Origin: Charina bottae
Taxonomy: Eukaryota; Chordata; Lepidosauria; Squamata; Charinaidae
NCBI GenBank assembly: GCA_023362775.1
Contig: JALMGJ010000006.1
Coordinates: 8,331,001-8,395,000, forward strand
Reading direction: 5' to 3'
Length of the DNA stretch: 64,000 bases
Positions 31,084-42,677 of this stretch are shown here, piece after piece; within the stretch, counting starts at the first letter, position 1; the number at the start of each line of letters is the position of its first letter. A program made the position numbers and the translations under genes. The notes below the pieces were generated by a model, which saw only the letters and a program-made list of their open reading frames with translations, made no database searches and was not told where the DNA came from.

Positions 31084-32914
31084 TCTCTCTCTTTTAAAAA
31101 AAATTATTATTTAAAATATATATTAAACACATATAAACAGTTATACATATACTTACAGTGTGTATAACATATTTACATTTCAGACATCTTTACACACAAA
31201 ACAAAACAATAAAAGGAAGAAAGAAAAAGAAAAAAAAGTAGCAACATATATTATAGACTTTTAAAATACTTCCAGTTTTCTTCACGAAAATTTTTTGTTT
31301 CATATTTATTTACATAGCTTTTCTTATTCCTTTCCCCCCTCTTTTTTTATCCCTTTCATGTTTCATTTTTATAATTATTTCATTACATTTCATAAATTTC
31401 AATATCTTATTCATCTAGATCTTCTATACATTTCCTTTTCTCTTATTTCTTCTTTCACTTATACTTTTATACACTTAGTTTAATCATGTATTCCTTTTGT
31501 ATATACTTTAAAAAGGGGTTCCATATCAATTCATAGTCCTCCAATTCTTCATCTTTCATTAAATTTGTTAGTCTGTCCATTTGAGTGATTTCCATTAGTT
31601 TTATGATCCATTCTTCTATTGTCGGAGTACATTCTTGTTTCCAATATTGTGCAAAAGTAATTCTTGCTGCTGTTGTTAGATATAATAATAGTTTTTTTGC
31701 TGTTATTGTTCATCTTTTTTTCCATTAATCCCAGTAGGTAGATTTCAGGTTTTTTTTCCATATTTGTTTCCAAGATTTTACAAATACACAGATGTATTTT
31801 ATCCCAATATTTTTTTGTTTTCTTACATGCCCACCACACATGATACATTGAACCAACTTTTGTTTTGCATTTCCAACATAAATTTGAGTTAATATGTTTC
31901 ATTCTGAACAGCTTCTCAGGAGACATGTACCACCTAAACATCATTTTGTATATATTTTCTTTTAGATTATTGCTCAATGTAAATTTAATATTTTTTGTCC
32001 ATATATTTTGCCAGTCTTCATAGCTAATTTCATGCCTTAAATTTTCTTCCCATTTTGTCATGTAATTTTTTATTTTTATGTCATTAGTTTTTATTTCTAA
32101 TAACTTTTTATATAATTTAGAAATCAAATGCTCGTTTTCGTTCCATAATATATTACCCCATCTATTTCCTCTTTTCTCAAATTTAAATGTTTTTTTGTCT
32201 AATTTAAATTGTTCTTTTATTTGGAAATATGTAAACCATTGACATATGGAACCCTCTTTTTCCAATTCTTCTCTTGTCTTAAATTCATAATTCTGTTCAT
32301 TAAATTTTAATAAATTTTGGTATCTCAACCATTTATTGTCACTTCGATTTTCCTGCCTGGCAAATGCCTCCTGAGGTGACGTCCCCAATGATATAATTGG
32401 TAATAAAGAATTTTTGTATTTGTTCCAGATTTTTAATAATGTTTTCCTTATAATATGATTACTGAATGCCTTATTAATTTTACTTTTGTTATACCACATA
32501 TATCCATGCCAACCGAATCAGATATCATGCCCTTCTAAATTTAATAATTTCGTGTTTGCCAATGTTATCCAATCTTTTAGCCATACTAATCCACATGTTT
32601 CGTGGTATAATTTTAGGTCTGGCAATCCCAATCCTCCTCTTTCTTTTGCATCTTGTAAATATTTTAATTTTATTCTGGGTTTTTTCCCTTGCCATATGAA
32701 TTTTGCTAAATCTTTTTGCCATTTTTGAAATGTTTGATCTGTTATTACAATTCGTATCGTTTGGAACAGATACAAAATTCTTGGTAATATATTCATTTTG
32801 ATGGTAGCTATTCTTCCCAATAAAGATAATTGTAGCGATTCCCATTTTTCTAGTTCTTTTTTAATTTCCATCCATGTTGTGTTATAATTGTTTTTAAATA
32901 AATCAATAAATCAA
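31084..32914 (-). mobile_element. L1 LINE, 5'-truncated, minus strand
   Basis: Perfect 17-bp flanks tctgtgctgcttttctc (31067-31083 and 32915-32931) mark the insertion. On the minus strand it carries ORF2 C-terminal sequence and an AT-rich 3' UTR ending in a TTTAAATAATAATTTTT-type tail. It landed in the right-hand target duplication of the element at 30733-31064. Confidence 0.95.
31549..32871 (-). pseudogene. L1 ORF2 C-terminal remnant
   Basis: Minus-strand reading frames give LLGRIATIKMNILPRILYLF, KFIWQGKKPRIKLKYLQD and GGLGLPDLKLYHE (32518-32871). They continue past a stop into TSPQEAFARQ, KFTLSNNLKENIYKMMFRWY and the knuckle CWKCKTKVGSMYHVWWAC (31549-32499). These match the same blocks at 2629-3961, so both L1 copies belong to related lineages. 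No RT or endonuclease remains. Confidence 0.94.
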
Positions 32915-32931
32915 TCTGTGCTGCTTTTCTC

Positions 32932-33335
32932 AACCCATGCAGGATAAGGAGTTGGTGGCAAGATGAGGTCTTCATGTCGTGGAGCATCTGGTGATTCAAG
33001 AAGTCATCAAAGATTTCTTTCCCATCCCTGCTCCATTTTGGTCTCTGAGCCTTTTTCCCCCCCACTGAACATGGAGAGTTTAAAATATTAACCGTATAAA
33101 GAGGATTGACCAAGAATTGTATACATGCAACAGTCTGCTGTTAATCTTCATAGTAAAGATTGGAAGCAGGATTGCCCTCATCCTATTGAAACATCCTAGT
33201 TGCCTGTCTGAATCACCATGTTGGTTTGTGGTGAAATCATCTCTGTTGGCACAAAGTCATTTTGGTGCAGTCCAAGAATAAGCTCTTCAGATCCTTGTCT
33301 TTAACCATGGTGATTGTGGTTTCTGAGAATACCAC
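32932..33335. other. Unassigned non-coding sequence
   Basis: No feature recognised. Confidence 0.4.
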
Positions 33336-33544
33336 AGATTGCCAAGAAAACAAACACATGGATCATCAAACAGAGTTCTCACTCAAGGCACAAATGATCA
33401 GGCTCAAATTATCCTACTTCGGGCACATTATGTAAAGACCCAGCTCATTGGAAAAGGCTTTAATGCTGGGAAAGGTTGAAGGAAAGACAAGAAGAGGACA
33501 ACTAACAGCAACATAAGGTATGACGGAGTGGCTGTGGATTGATG

Positions 33545-34480
33545 GTTCTTCCGGATCCGGGAAATTATCATCTTTGGTTCTGAATGGGGTTGCACTACCC
33601 CATTCGGAATCAGTGCAGAACCTGGGGGTCCTTCTGGACTCATGACTCCTGCTTGAAGAGCAGGTGGCAGTCGTGGCCAGAAGGGCCTTTGCACAACTTC
33701 GTGTTGTGCGCCAGTTACGCCCTTCCCTGGATCAGGAGTCCCTCCGTACAGTCACTCATGCCCTGGTCATCTCCCATATAGACTACTGCAATGCGCTTTA
33801 CATGGGGCTACCCCTGAAGAGCATCCGGAAGCTTCAACTGGTCCAAAATGTGGCTGCGCGTGCAGTTATTGGTGCCCCTAGATCGGCTCATGTGACACCT
33901 CTGCTGCGCCAGCTGCACTGGGTGCCAGTATGCTTCCGGGTGCAATTCAAGGTGTTGGTTATGACCTTTAAAGCCCTACATGGCATGGGACCGGGTTACC
34001 TGAGGGACCGTCTCATCCCCATATCTTCAAACCATCCCACTCGATTATGCAGAGAGGGCATGCTTCAGACCCCATCGTTAAGGGAGTTTCACTTGGCAGG
34101 GTCCAGAAGGCGGGCCTTCTCGGCAGTAGCACCTGCCCTTTGGAACATTCTACCCCCAGAGATGAGGCAGGCCCCGTCGCTCCTGTCCTTCCGGAAGAAT
34201 TTAAAGACCTGGTTTTGCCACCTCGCTTGGGATGGGAACGGGAATAGTTCCTCTTGGGGATGGCTGGTGCCATAGAGCCCTTTTAAAATACCATCTTATC
34301 GCCTATTGGATTTTATATTTAACTTATTAGTAATGATCTTAATGATTATAGATTTGTATGATTTTATATTTAGTTATATTTATAAATTTTAATTGTTGTA
34401 TTTGTAAACAACCCAGAGTCCCCTTTGGGGGAGATGGTGCGGTGATAGAAGTTGAAAAATAAATAAATAAATAAAATAAA
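33545..34480 (+). mobile_element. L2-clade LINE 3' end
   Basis: The insertion carries the end of the L2 ORF and its 3' UTR (TGTAAACAACCCAGAGTCCC, GGGGGAGATGGTGCGGTGAT) and finishes in AAATAAATAAATAAAATAAA at 34480. It interrupts an RTE LINE. Confidence 0.9.
33664..34275 (+). pseudogene. L2-clade ORF2 C-terminal fragment (203 codons open)
   Basis: The frame has THALVISHIDYCNALYMGLP, KLQLVQNVAARAVIGAPR, TPLLRQLHWVPVCFRVQFKV and MTFKALHGMGPGYLRDRL, the hallmark C-terminal blocks of L2-clade RT proteins. It then has PSLLSFRKNLKTWFCHLAW near the end. The open length suggests a fairly young copy, but the endonuclease and RT catalytic domains are missing. Confidence 0.92.
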
Positions 34481-34754
34481 CATGGATGGATCCAATTACA
34501 GTGGTGATAGACACACCATTGGAAGACCAGATTAGGGACAGATTGTCATGGAGCAAAATCTATCTCTGTGGTCCCTAAGAGTCAACACTGACTTGATGGC
34601 ACATAATCAATCTATCAAAACAAAATAAAATAAAACAGATTCACAGCCTAATCTACAGAACAGGGCAGGGACATTCACAGGGGGAAGTTAAAAAGATGAA
34701 GATGGTGGTAACAACCACTATTAAAGCCCCAGTTTGTACACACATGGAGCCATG

Positions 34755-34930
34755 TGGTTTATTATTTATGCATTTATTTATTAAATTTATATGGCCACCC
34801 ATATCACTTGCATGTGACTCTGGGCGGCGTACATAGTTAAAACACAAGTAAAATCATAATTGCCCACTATTCAAAACAATTAAAAAATTAAAAGCTACAT
34901 TTAAAGTACAATAATAAAAAGACAGAGGAG
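34755..34930 (-). mobile_element. L2/CR1-type LINE tail
   Basis: (TTTA)n edge, TTTATATGGCCACCCATATC and GTGACTCTGGGCGGCGTACA form the reverse of a LINE 3' end with the GCCGCCCAGAGTCAC motif. Confidence 0.75.
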
Positions 34931-35850
34931 GGTGCAGAGGTGGAACAGAATCTTGTACATTATCATGAGTTCCTTTAAAAATGGAACAGATGAACATGAA
35001 ATAAGCAAGGCATGGCTCATGATTATGGTGAGGTGGTAGGTCAGTTCTATTTTTTTAAAAAAATATTCCTCTTAGTTCCATGGAGAAACAAGAGCAGGAT
35101 TTAAAAAGAAAACTTAAAAAAAATTAAAACATAATAAAAAGATTACTGGGGGAAGAATTAGGGGGCTTGGATTAAATATCTTGCATAACCAGAATGTGTC
35201 TCGTGTATTTTAATGGCACTATTGCTCTTGAGTTGAATCTGGTGGCATCTCTGCTATCAGAAAAGGCACTTTTCTTTGAATAACGCTGTTATGTGCTTTT
35301 AATAATTCTCCAGGGCCATATAATTCTGTCTCTAATTGCACATTAGGCATTTCCAGCTCAAGAATGTTTCCCTCTATATTTTCAGGAAAAATTCTACATT
35401 TTGCATTGCATTACTGAAATGGAGCTGGATATTTCAAAGTTATCTCTCAGTATTTTCTCTTGTGTTCCACACTATTTGGAAGAAGACAAGTCTGTCTCTC
35501 AGTTGGGTCAGTTACGAATGCCTGAAAAATAGAAAACTTTTTGAGGCATGTACACTGTTACCCTTTGTTTCATACATGACCTCAGATTTAAGTGTACTGT
35601 TTGGGAATAATTGCATTTCCACTTTGGTTAAGGGTTTTCAAGAGACATCAGGGAGCAAAAAGATGAAATAGACTTTTTATGTGATTCTTCTAAAATTCTT
35701 ACAGTAAACAGCTGCGAACCCCGGTCAAAAGGACATCACTAACGTGATGGTGAGAAAGTAGAGTTTTTCTACTCCTCTCATATTAAGATACTATACTTTT
35801 CCAGAAAATGATCATTTCTGCTGGTAAAATATTTCTATCTTTTGCACTTT

Positions 35851-35911
<61 letters not shown>

Positions 35912-37330
35912 TAAGGGGAAAAGAGTGTGGGAAAACAGAAGTGTGACCATGGTGACTGAGATCCCTTGATATTAAAAAAAAAGAAAGTAATATTTGACAA
36001 ATGTTATCTGCAGCTCCACAGTTATTTGTGTTTGGAGTACTAGAGATTTGGGATTTTTTTTTTACATGCACAATTTTCAAATTGCTTTCATTATTGTGGA
36101 TGCAAACAGATTAGTTGCTTTGTTATTATTGCAATAATATAATGAAGTGGTCCTGATGCCAGGTGATAAAAGAAAAGCAGGTTAATAAAAAATTGTGATT
36201 ACAAATGAGGTTCCAATTGATTTGTTTTATAGGCTAGCAAAAAAATCTAACCCCTTCTGGGCTTATGATATCGTCTAACTGTGACCTATGCTAAGGAAAA
36301 TGAAAAACATTATTATTCTAAAAAAAGATATTAGCTTTATAAGGGCTTGGAATGTCAGCACGCACTTGTCTTCCCTGGGAGAATGTCACCAACATCATTA
36401 TTATCATAATTAATAGGGCTTTAAATATTCCATCAAATAAGATATAAGGATGTCAGTTGAAATTCTGGGCCTGCCCACAAGCAAAAGCAGCTGTGAATCC
36501 TTAACCTCCTGTCCCCAAATGTGGTGGCCATTTTCTCCCACCACAATATTCAGGAACAACTCAGTTGCCAAGCAACTCAAGGTGGTCACTGAGAGCAAAT
36601 CCATGATGGCAGCCAGAGCCACTTGTTATGGGTGCTCCAATTGGTGGTTTGTTCTTTAGAAAGGCCCCCTTCCCAGTACAGATGGCAACCAGTATCTGCC
36701 CAGCTGTGCCATATGATGCCACCAATGCTGACCTCAGTTTCCCACCTGAGATGCTACCAATACATTCAGGGAAATGGGGCTGGATTGCCCTGCATCTTCC
36801 AGCTGAAATAGCAATAGCAATAGAACAGGGTTTAAGACTATGATAGCATTCATACAACTCACGTAAATAACTTGTGAATTGATCCATCTGGAGGGATACA
36901 TAATATGGTGAACTGTAAACTAGCTAAATGGGTAGGTTTACATAACACTCTAAGCCACCGCCAAACTCTAACCATGTTGAAAACTAACCAACAATTAAAT
37001 GCTGCATGATAAGAGCTACTTTGTTCTTTCTAACTTACAATATCATGGGTTTCAGTTTGGACTTCTTGTTTCTGCAAAGTTTTGTACATTGTTTTGTATG
37101 TTATTTTCACCTTGGTCTATTTTCTCTCCTGCTATTCTACCCCTGAGATGTAGTTCAAAAATATTTCTCCAGCTTTAAGTTTTGTTCCACATATTTTTCC
37201 TCTAAACCAGGTGAAGGTTGTTAAATCCTGTTAGTAAGTGGAGTTCTGGTGTGTGGGTGAGTGATAAGTTGGCGATGAGATTTTCTGTATGGATGTCAAC
37301 TTGTTGTTTTTGATTGATTTGGATTATGTA
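34931..37330. other. Unassigned sequence with one microsatellite
   Basis: No exon recognised. Contains the (CT)n(GT)n run at 35854-35912. 36085-36185 is repeat-free and AT-rich, with TTGCAATAATATAATG. Confidence 0.45.
35854..35912. repeat. (CT)n(GT)n microsatellite
   Basis: Compound dinucleotide run of about 20 CT then 8 GT units. Confidence 0.97.
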
Positions 37331-37334
37331 CTGT

Positions 37335-37412
37335 GTTTTTCTTCTTTGTTCACTGCCCAGATTTCCACTAGCTTGATGAGTAGCCATATAAATTTGTTAA
37401 AACCAACCAATA
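37335..37412 (+). mobile_element. LINE 3'-end fragment (tentative)
   Basis: TTGTTCACTGCCCAGATTTC and GAGTAGCCATATAAATTTGT resemble the tail at 27830-27865. Short and decayed. Confidence 0.4.
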
Positions 37413-39360
37413 TATCTTATTAGAGGTATTTACATGACTTGGAATTTTTGGCCCCATATGGAAGTAGGCTTACAGCTGAGGAAGTGACAGGTTTTGTCCT
37501 CTTCTGTTCTTAAAATACTATTTATTATTTTTATTTACAAAACTATTTTTTCACTGATAAACAGTCTCATTGAAATTTATGTAATCTGTTCAAATGGTTA
37601 GCATTCAAAGTGATTTACAATTAAAAAAGCAAAATTTTAGGGAACACAAAAGTCCCCAAAAATGACCAGATCTTTAAAACTGTAATAAATCATGTTAGAA
37701 CTCCATGTTTTAAAACAAGGTTTCTTTTCTAAACATGCACAAAAACATACACATACTTTTTTAAAAAAATCTTATTTTTCTCAATTAGAGTGCACACATT
37801 CACCAATTTGCATCCCCAAAAGCTACTTGGAAGCCTGTTTGCCAAACTATCTGAGAAATTTCAGTTGAAAGAACAAAAATATTGATACAAGTAATATTTA
37901 TTCATCCTAGTGTTGGTGGATGGGAATGAAAATCTCTGAACTCATGCCAAATCAAGATGACTAATATATTTCTGACTAGAACTTAATAAGAGGCCAGATG
38001 TGTCCTAAGTTGACCAGGGAAGTCAATATGTTTGGAACTGTGGTACATGCAAGCTTTTCAAGTCAGGACAAGATGGATCCATGAAGGGAGCCAAAACATC
38101 AAAGGATTTGTTGGCATATCTGGATTGTTGACCAGAGATTTTTTGGAAGTATGGCCAAGACAAAATATGAGAGTTTCTGGGAAAACACCAAGGATCTTTG
38201 ATTAAAGTCATGTTAGGTTTTTGAGTTAAGGAAATGGAGGTACCATCTGTTACATTGAGATCCATCATCATGTTGACTATGTTCAGGCCTATTACAGCCA
38301 GGAAACTGAGAACATCTGTACAGGACTTTCCAAATTGGCTGTGAAAAGGCATCTCAAATGTGTTTTTCAGTCCTTAAATAGAAATTGCACCATGGCAGAC
38401 AAAGATACTGTGGAGCCAGATTGATGATTGGGCTTCCATCATTTGATTCAACAGATGCTGGAATGATTGCCAGTCCTCATCTGGGGGTGGTGTCATTGGA
38501 TGGAAATCTAAAACAGGAGAAACTGTTGACCTTCCTCATGTTAGTTCCAGCAGCATGGACTCCTAAGAAGATCCTTTCAGGAGATCTGAAATGAGGCCTG
38601 CAGGAGAAGGTAAAGAGCTTAGAGCACTGAAAGCATCCAAAGTCTTCCCAGTTTCTGAGGACTTTTTCAAACTTTACATTTCTGAAGCCAAGATGATGCT
38701 TCTGAGTGTCATCCGAGAAATTTGCAGATGAATTGAGAGATATATCAAAGAAGACTTAAGAATAATCAGCTGCCCGGTGTTCCTTCATTTGTCTGCAAGG
38801 GAGAACTATAGAACTGGAGTCCCTTTGTCACCCTTTCCTAAAACCTGGCTGTGCTTGAGCTGGAGAAACAGTAACAAAAACATATGAGTTTGGCTCATAG
38901 ATATTGCTTTAAATCCATGCCAAAAAAGAAAAGGAGGAAAAAACCCCCCTCTTTTCAGCTTCCTGGTTTAATCACTCTTGTCAGGAAGAAATTTTCATTA
39001 CATTCTGAGCTAGAAAAAAAGAAGTCCTATTTGGTTTTTGGTTTTGGTTTTGCTATTATGCTTTTCACTTCCCTGCCTGCAGCCAACATCCCTCCCATCC
39101 ATGAGTAAGCTAGGTTCAACATACTAGATTAGATTAAAGTAAGGTTGAATCATTTTTGATTCACTGTGCTATGGAAACCCAGCCATTGTGTTAGCATGTG
39201 AACCAGTGATCACATTAAGCCATGATATGATTCATTTGTTTGGGCATCTTGTGTGGTATGAACACCACAGTTGCATCCTGTAGGAATCCAACCACTATGT
39301 AGCTATATACAAATATACAAATATATATTTATAGAGGTATACATCTATCTACCTACTATA
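37413..39360. other. Unassigned non-coding sequence
   Basis: A minus-strand frame (38023-38352) has no recognisable domain. No repeat family is identified. Confidence 0.45.
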
Positions 39361-39361
39361 T

Positions 39362-39412
39362 GTGGTCGCTAGGAGTCAAAAATGACTTGATGGCACATAA
39401 TCAATCAAATAC
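39362..39412 (+). mobile_element. RTE-type 3' end fragment
   Basis: GTCGCTAGGAGTCAAAAATG and CTTGATGGCACATAATCAAT match the RTE tail at 34575-34612. Confidence 0.7.
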
Positions 39413-39480
39413 ATCTAGACGTATCTTCCTACATCTCCCAGATGAATGATACATATAGGCTTCAGCAGGTGGAAAAACCT

Positions 39481-39640
39481 AGTTGATCTTGGAAGGTAAG
39501 CAGAAATGGCCCTAATTAGTATTTGGATGGGAGACCACCTAAAAATTCCAGGGCTGTGGCCTAGACTGGGAAGTAAGAAGACATATTGGAATAAGGTGAT
39601 GCTGACCTACTTCCATATTGTGGAAAGAAAATCATATGGA
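39481..39640 (+). mobile_element. 5S-rRNA-derived SINE
   Basis: AGTTGATCTTGGAAGGTAAG then ATTAGTATTTGGATGGGAGA and CCACCT...CCAGGGCTGTGGC follow 5S rRNA, including the box C-like GGATGGGAGACC. Best preserved of three copies. The 5S 5' third is missing. Confidence 0.85.
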
Positions 39641-39821
39641 TGCAGTCACCAGGATTCAAGCATCTTGACCTTGCATACAGTATGTGTGTAATCATCACTT
39701 GACTTGTCTAAATCAAGGATGAACAATCTTCAAGCCCAGGATATCTTGAAATCACCAGGTCCCTTTTCATGACCTTGGACCATCTTTCTGACTGCATCTG
39801 CTGAACATTGATGATGTAGGT

Positions 39822-39905
39822 AAATGTTTCTCAATCTTGGCAACTTTAAGAATTCTGGGAGTTGAAGTCCACACATCTTAATGTTGCCAGGGTTGAGAAA
39901 CACTG
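39822..39905. mobile_element. Palindromic hAT MITE, copy 3 (short)
   Basis: Degraded AAATGTTTCTCAATC start and GGTTGAGAAACACTG end. Flanks atgtaggt (39814-39821) and gtgtaggt (39906-39913) are an 8-bp duplication with one mismatch. One arm has lost about 50 bases. Confidence 0.9.
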
Positions 39906-40257
39906 GTGTAGGTTCTTGCCACTCTGAGTCATCTAATTCATAAGAAACACAACCTGAGCCTACAACTGTTTTTCTTAAAAAAAAGCAGAAGGAAAGTATT
40001 CTCATCCCATGAAAAGCCCTCAAAATCCAAGGAAAAATGGAAAATTGGCCACATCAAATACATAACGAGGTCCTCCTTATTTCAGCCATTTCTTTTCTCT
40101 TTCCCAAATGTGACATTCAGCCCGTTAAAAAGATGCCCAACTCGGATCTAAAAGTGTTCCTCCCTTGCTTGCAAAAAGGAGGAAGGGGAGGAAAACAGAA
40201 AGGAAGAAGAAAAGGAGGAAGAGGAAGGAGGAAAAAAAGAAAGAGGTGAAGAATAGA

Positions 40258-40628
40258 CAGTTTGTTTGTTTGTTTGTTTTTGTTTATTTATTCATTTTCT
40301 ATCCCGCCTTTATTATTTTTATGAATAACTCAAGGCGGCGAACATACCTAATACTCCTTCTTCTTCCTATTTTCCCCACAACAACAACCCTGTGAGGTGA
40401 GTTGGGCTGAGAGAGAATGACTGGCCTAAGGTCACCCAGCCGGCTTTCATGCCTAAGGCGGGACTAGAACTCACAGCCTCCTGGTTTGCCATTGGCTCCT
40501 TCCTAGAGCTGAGATAGAATGATTGGCCCAAGGTCACCCAGCCGGCTTTCATGCCTAAGGCAGGACTAGAACTCACAGCCTCCTGGTTTCTAGCCCAGTG
40601 CCTTAACCACTAGACCAAACTGGCTCTA
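40258..40628 (-). mobile_element. Dimeric tRNA-derived SINE
   Basis: On the minus strand a head (AGTTTGGTCTAGTGGTTAAG), GAACTCACAGCC in complement, and the box B region lead to CTAGGAAGGAGCCAATGGCA at about 40508. There the sequence jumps at AAACCA back to a second head-proximal body (40406-40497), followed by the CTCACCTCACAGGGTTGTTG subtype 3' end and a CGCCTTGAGTTATTCATAAA tail. Two SINE subtypes are thus joined. Confidence 0.85.
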
Positions 40629-40732
40629 TCAGTTGTTATCAACTGGATCCAGGGCTGATGTACCTGGTTTGCATGAGTTTTAGGGACTTTCCAGCGAGAC
40701 AGTTTGGTTTAGAGGTTAAAGGCATCAGGCTA

Positions 40733-41140
40733 CAGGTAGTCCTCACTTAATAACCATTTGTTTAGTGATGGTTCAGACTTACGACGGTGCTGAAAAAACC
40801 GACTTACATCTGGTCCTCATACTTATGACCATTACAGTGTCCCTGCAGTCGTGATCACGACTTGGGCGCTTGGCAACCAGTTCGCATTTATGACCGTTGC
40901 AGTATCTTGTGGTCAGATGATTACCATTTTTGACCTTCCCGGCCAGCTTCTGGCAACCAAAATCAATGGGGAGCCACGTGATTTGCTTAATGACCACGTG
41001 GTTCACTGAACACCTGCGGTGAGTCACTTAATGACCGCTGCAACAAAGGTAATAAAATTGGGTCCAATTTGCTTAATGACCTCTTCGCTTAGCAACCTAA
41101 ATTCCAGTCCCAATTGTGGCCGTTAAGTGAGGACAACCTG
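40733..41140. mobile_element. Tigger/pogo-like MITE inside a SINE
   Basis: CAGGTAGTCCTCACTTAATA start and TTAAGTGAGGACAACCTG end are inverted. TA flanks (40731-40732 and 41141-41142) are the target duplication. Non-coding, about 408 bp. Confidence 0.9.
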
Positions 41141-41221
41141 TAGAAACTGGGAGACCATTAGTCCTTGGGCACAATGCCAGCTAGGTAACTTTGGGCCAGA
41201 CCCTCTTTTTCAGCCCTAGGA

Positions 41222-41292
41222 AGAAGAAGGAGGAGGAGGAGGAGGAGGAGGAGGAGGAGGAGGAGGAGGAGGAGGAGGAGGCGGCGGCGGCA
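41222..41292. repeat. (GGA)n / (GGC)n microsatellite
   Basis: About 20 AGG units followed by GCGGCGGCGGC, an internal expansion in the SINE. Confidence 0.96.
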
Positions 41293-41392
41293 AGGGCAAA
41301 CCACTTCCAAAATCTTGCCAAGAAAATTGCAGAGACTAGTCTGGGCAGTCATCAGGAGTCAACACTGACTTGAAGGCACCAAAAAAAAAAAA

Positions 41393-42411
41393 TTTTGCTA
41401 GAGAGGATCACTCAATGGGAAATAATATTTCTAGTCATCTTCTTCTTAGCAGAGACCCTGGGATTTGTGATTTCCTTTATCTTGGAGAGAAAAGATGCCC
41501 AGAAGCTTCTTTTCCACTTACACGGGTAGATTCCTTGTTTCTGCCACGCCAAGTCTTTTGTCCTGTTGATTGCTGTCTTTCTTGTGCTCCAGGTAAAATT
41601 CTCCTGTCCCTCACCTGACCTGGGAAAAGGAAAAATAGGCAGAAGTTGTCTACACATTCATTTTGGAACCAGATTTGGAATTAAAGGAATTTGGCCTGCT
41701 TCAGAATGGAGTGTGTGTCAAGTTTCAAAGGGAGAGTGGGTGGAACTTGACATTTCATACAGCCATCATTACAAATATGCCTCTATTACAACTTCAGGCC
41801 ACTTTCTGATTATAGCTCCCACTATTGGGGGATTGATGTTGCTTTCCTTTTGGTGACTCCAGATCTGGGCCTCTTTCCACTAGCAGGGGGGAAAAAAGGA
41901 GGGCAGAGAAGTGGTAAAGTGCATTTCAGGGTAGGGAGAACATGTTCTCCTAATTTCCATCTAGAACACAGTTTGTATTTTTGAAGATGAACGGGGGGCT
42001 CCTACTTGATTTATGCTCTCCAATTCTCAGAAGGAGGGCGAGGGCAAATTAATTTAATAAAATATCACTTTCTGCCTGCATCTGTTTGTAATCTGGCTTT
42101 GTCATTACACATAAATATTTTTTTCCTCAGCTAAAACAATGAAAAATGAAAAATGAATTAGTTACAGAGAAGCATGTAAAAGATTCCAGAAATTCCTTTT
42201 TGTATGTGTTTTTCTTTATTCTCTTTCCTCCTCCCTGCCCCAGTCAAGTTTCATAAATTTGCCAACCTTTTTAAACTTATGAATCATCTGCCTTTTAACT
42301 GCCTCATCAGTTTACTAAATGATTCCATTTTAACAAATGTGTCATCTTATCAAATCTTCCATAGTGACTCCTGTGGAAAGTTTTTCTTGGGGAAATATGG
42401 TAGGAGGTACA
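41393..42411. other. Unassigned non-coding sequence
   Basis: No repeat recognised. 41980-42180 is repeat-free with CAAATTAATTTAATAAAATA and GCCTGCATCTGTTTGTAATC and could be conserved non-coding DNA (untested). Confidence 0.4.
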
Positions 42412-42413
42412 TA

Positions 42414-42642
42414 CAGGTAATCCTCATTTAACGACCACAATTGGGACTGGAATTTTGGTTGCTAAGGGAAGCAGTCATTAAGCAAATCTGACCCAATTTT
42501 ATGACCTTTTTTGCAGCGGACATTAAGCAAATAACTGCAGGCATTAAGCAAACCACATGGTTCCCCATTGATTTTGCTTGTCAGAAGCCTGCCGGGAAGG
42601 TAGAAAATGGCGATCATGGCCACAGGATGCTGCAACAGTCAT

Positions 42643-42677
<35 letters not shown>

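Larger units (their letters stand above)
33336..34612 (+). mobile_element. RTE-clade LINE 3' end split by an L2
   Basis: 33340-33540 encodes ...MIRLKLSYFGHIM then SSLEKALMLGKVEGKTRRGQ, parallel to the FGHLMRREDSLEKTLMLGKT of BovB but clearly a different family. After the L2 it resumes with TTGGAAGACCAGATTAGG and ends AAGAGTCAACACTGACTTGA then TGGCACATAATCAATC. A second copy lies at 51862-52138. Confidence 0.8.
40694..41392 (+). mobile_element. tRNA-derived SINE split by a Tigger-like MITE
   Basis: Head GAGACAGTTTGGTTTAGAGG is cut at GGC (40730). After the MITE it resumes with AAACTGGGAGACCATTAGTC, CTTTGGGCCAGACCC, a (GGA)n expansion, GGGCAAACCACTTCC and GACTAGTCTGGGCAGTCATC. It ends GACTTGAAGGCACC plus A12. 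Confidence 0.88.

Noticed and set aside
38023..38352. A 109-codon minus-strand frame
   Set aside because: No motif, no homology that I recognise and no supporting splice or promoter context.
39481..39563. 5S rRNA gene
   Set aside because: Only the internal and 3' part of 5S is present, with substitutions, and it is followed by SINE sequence.
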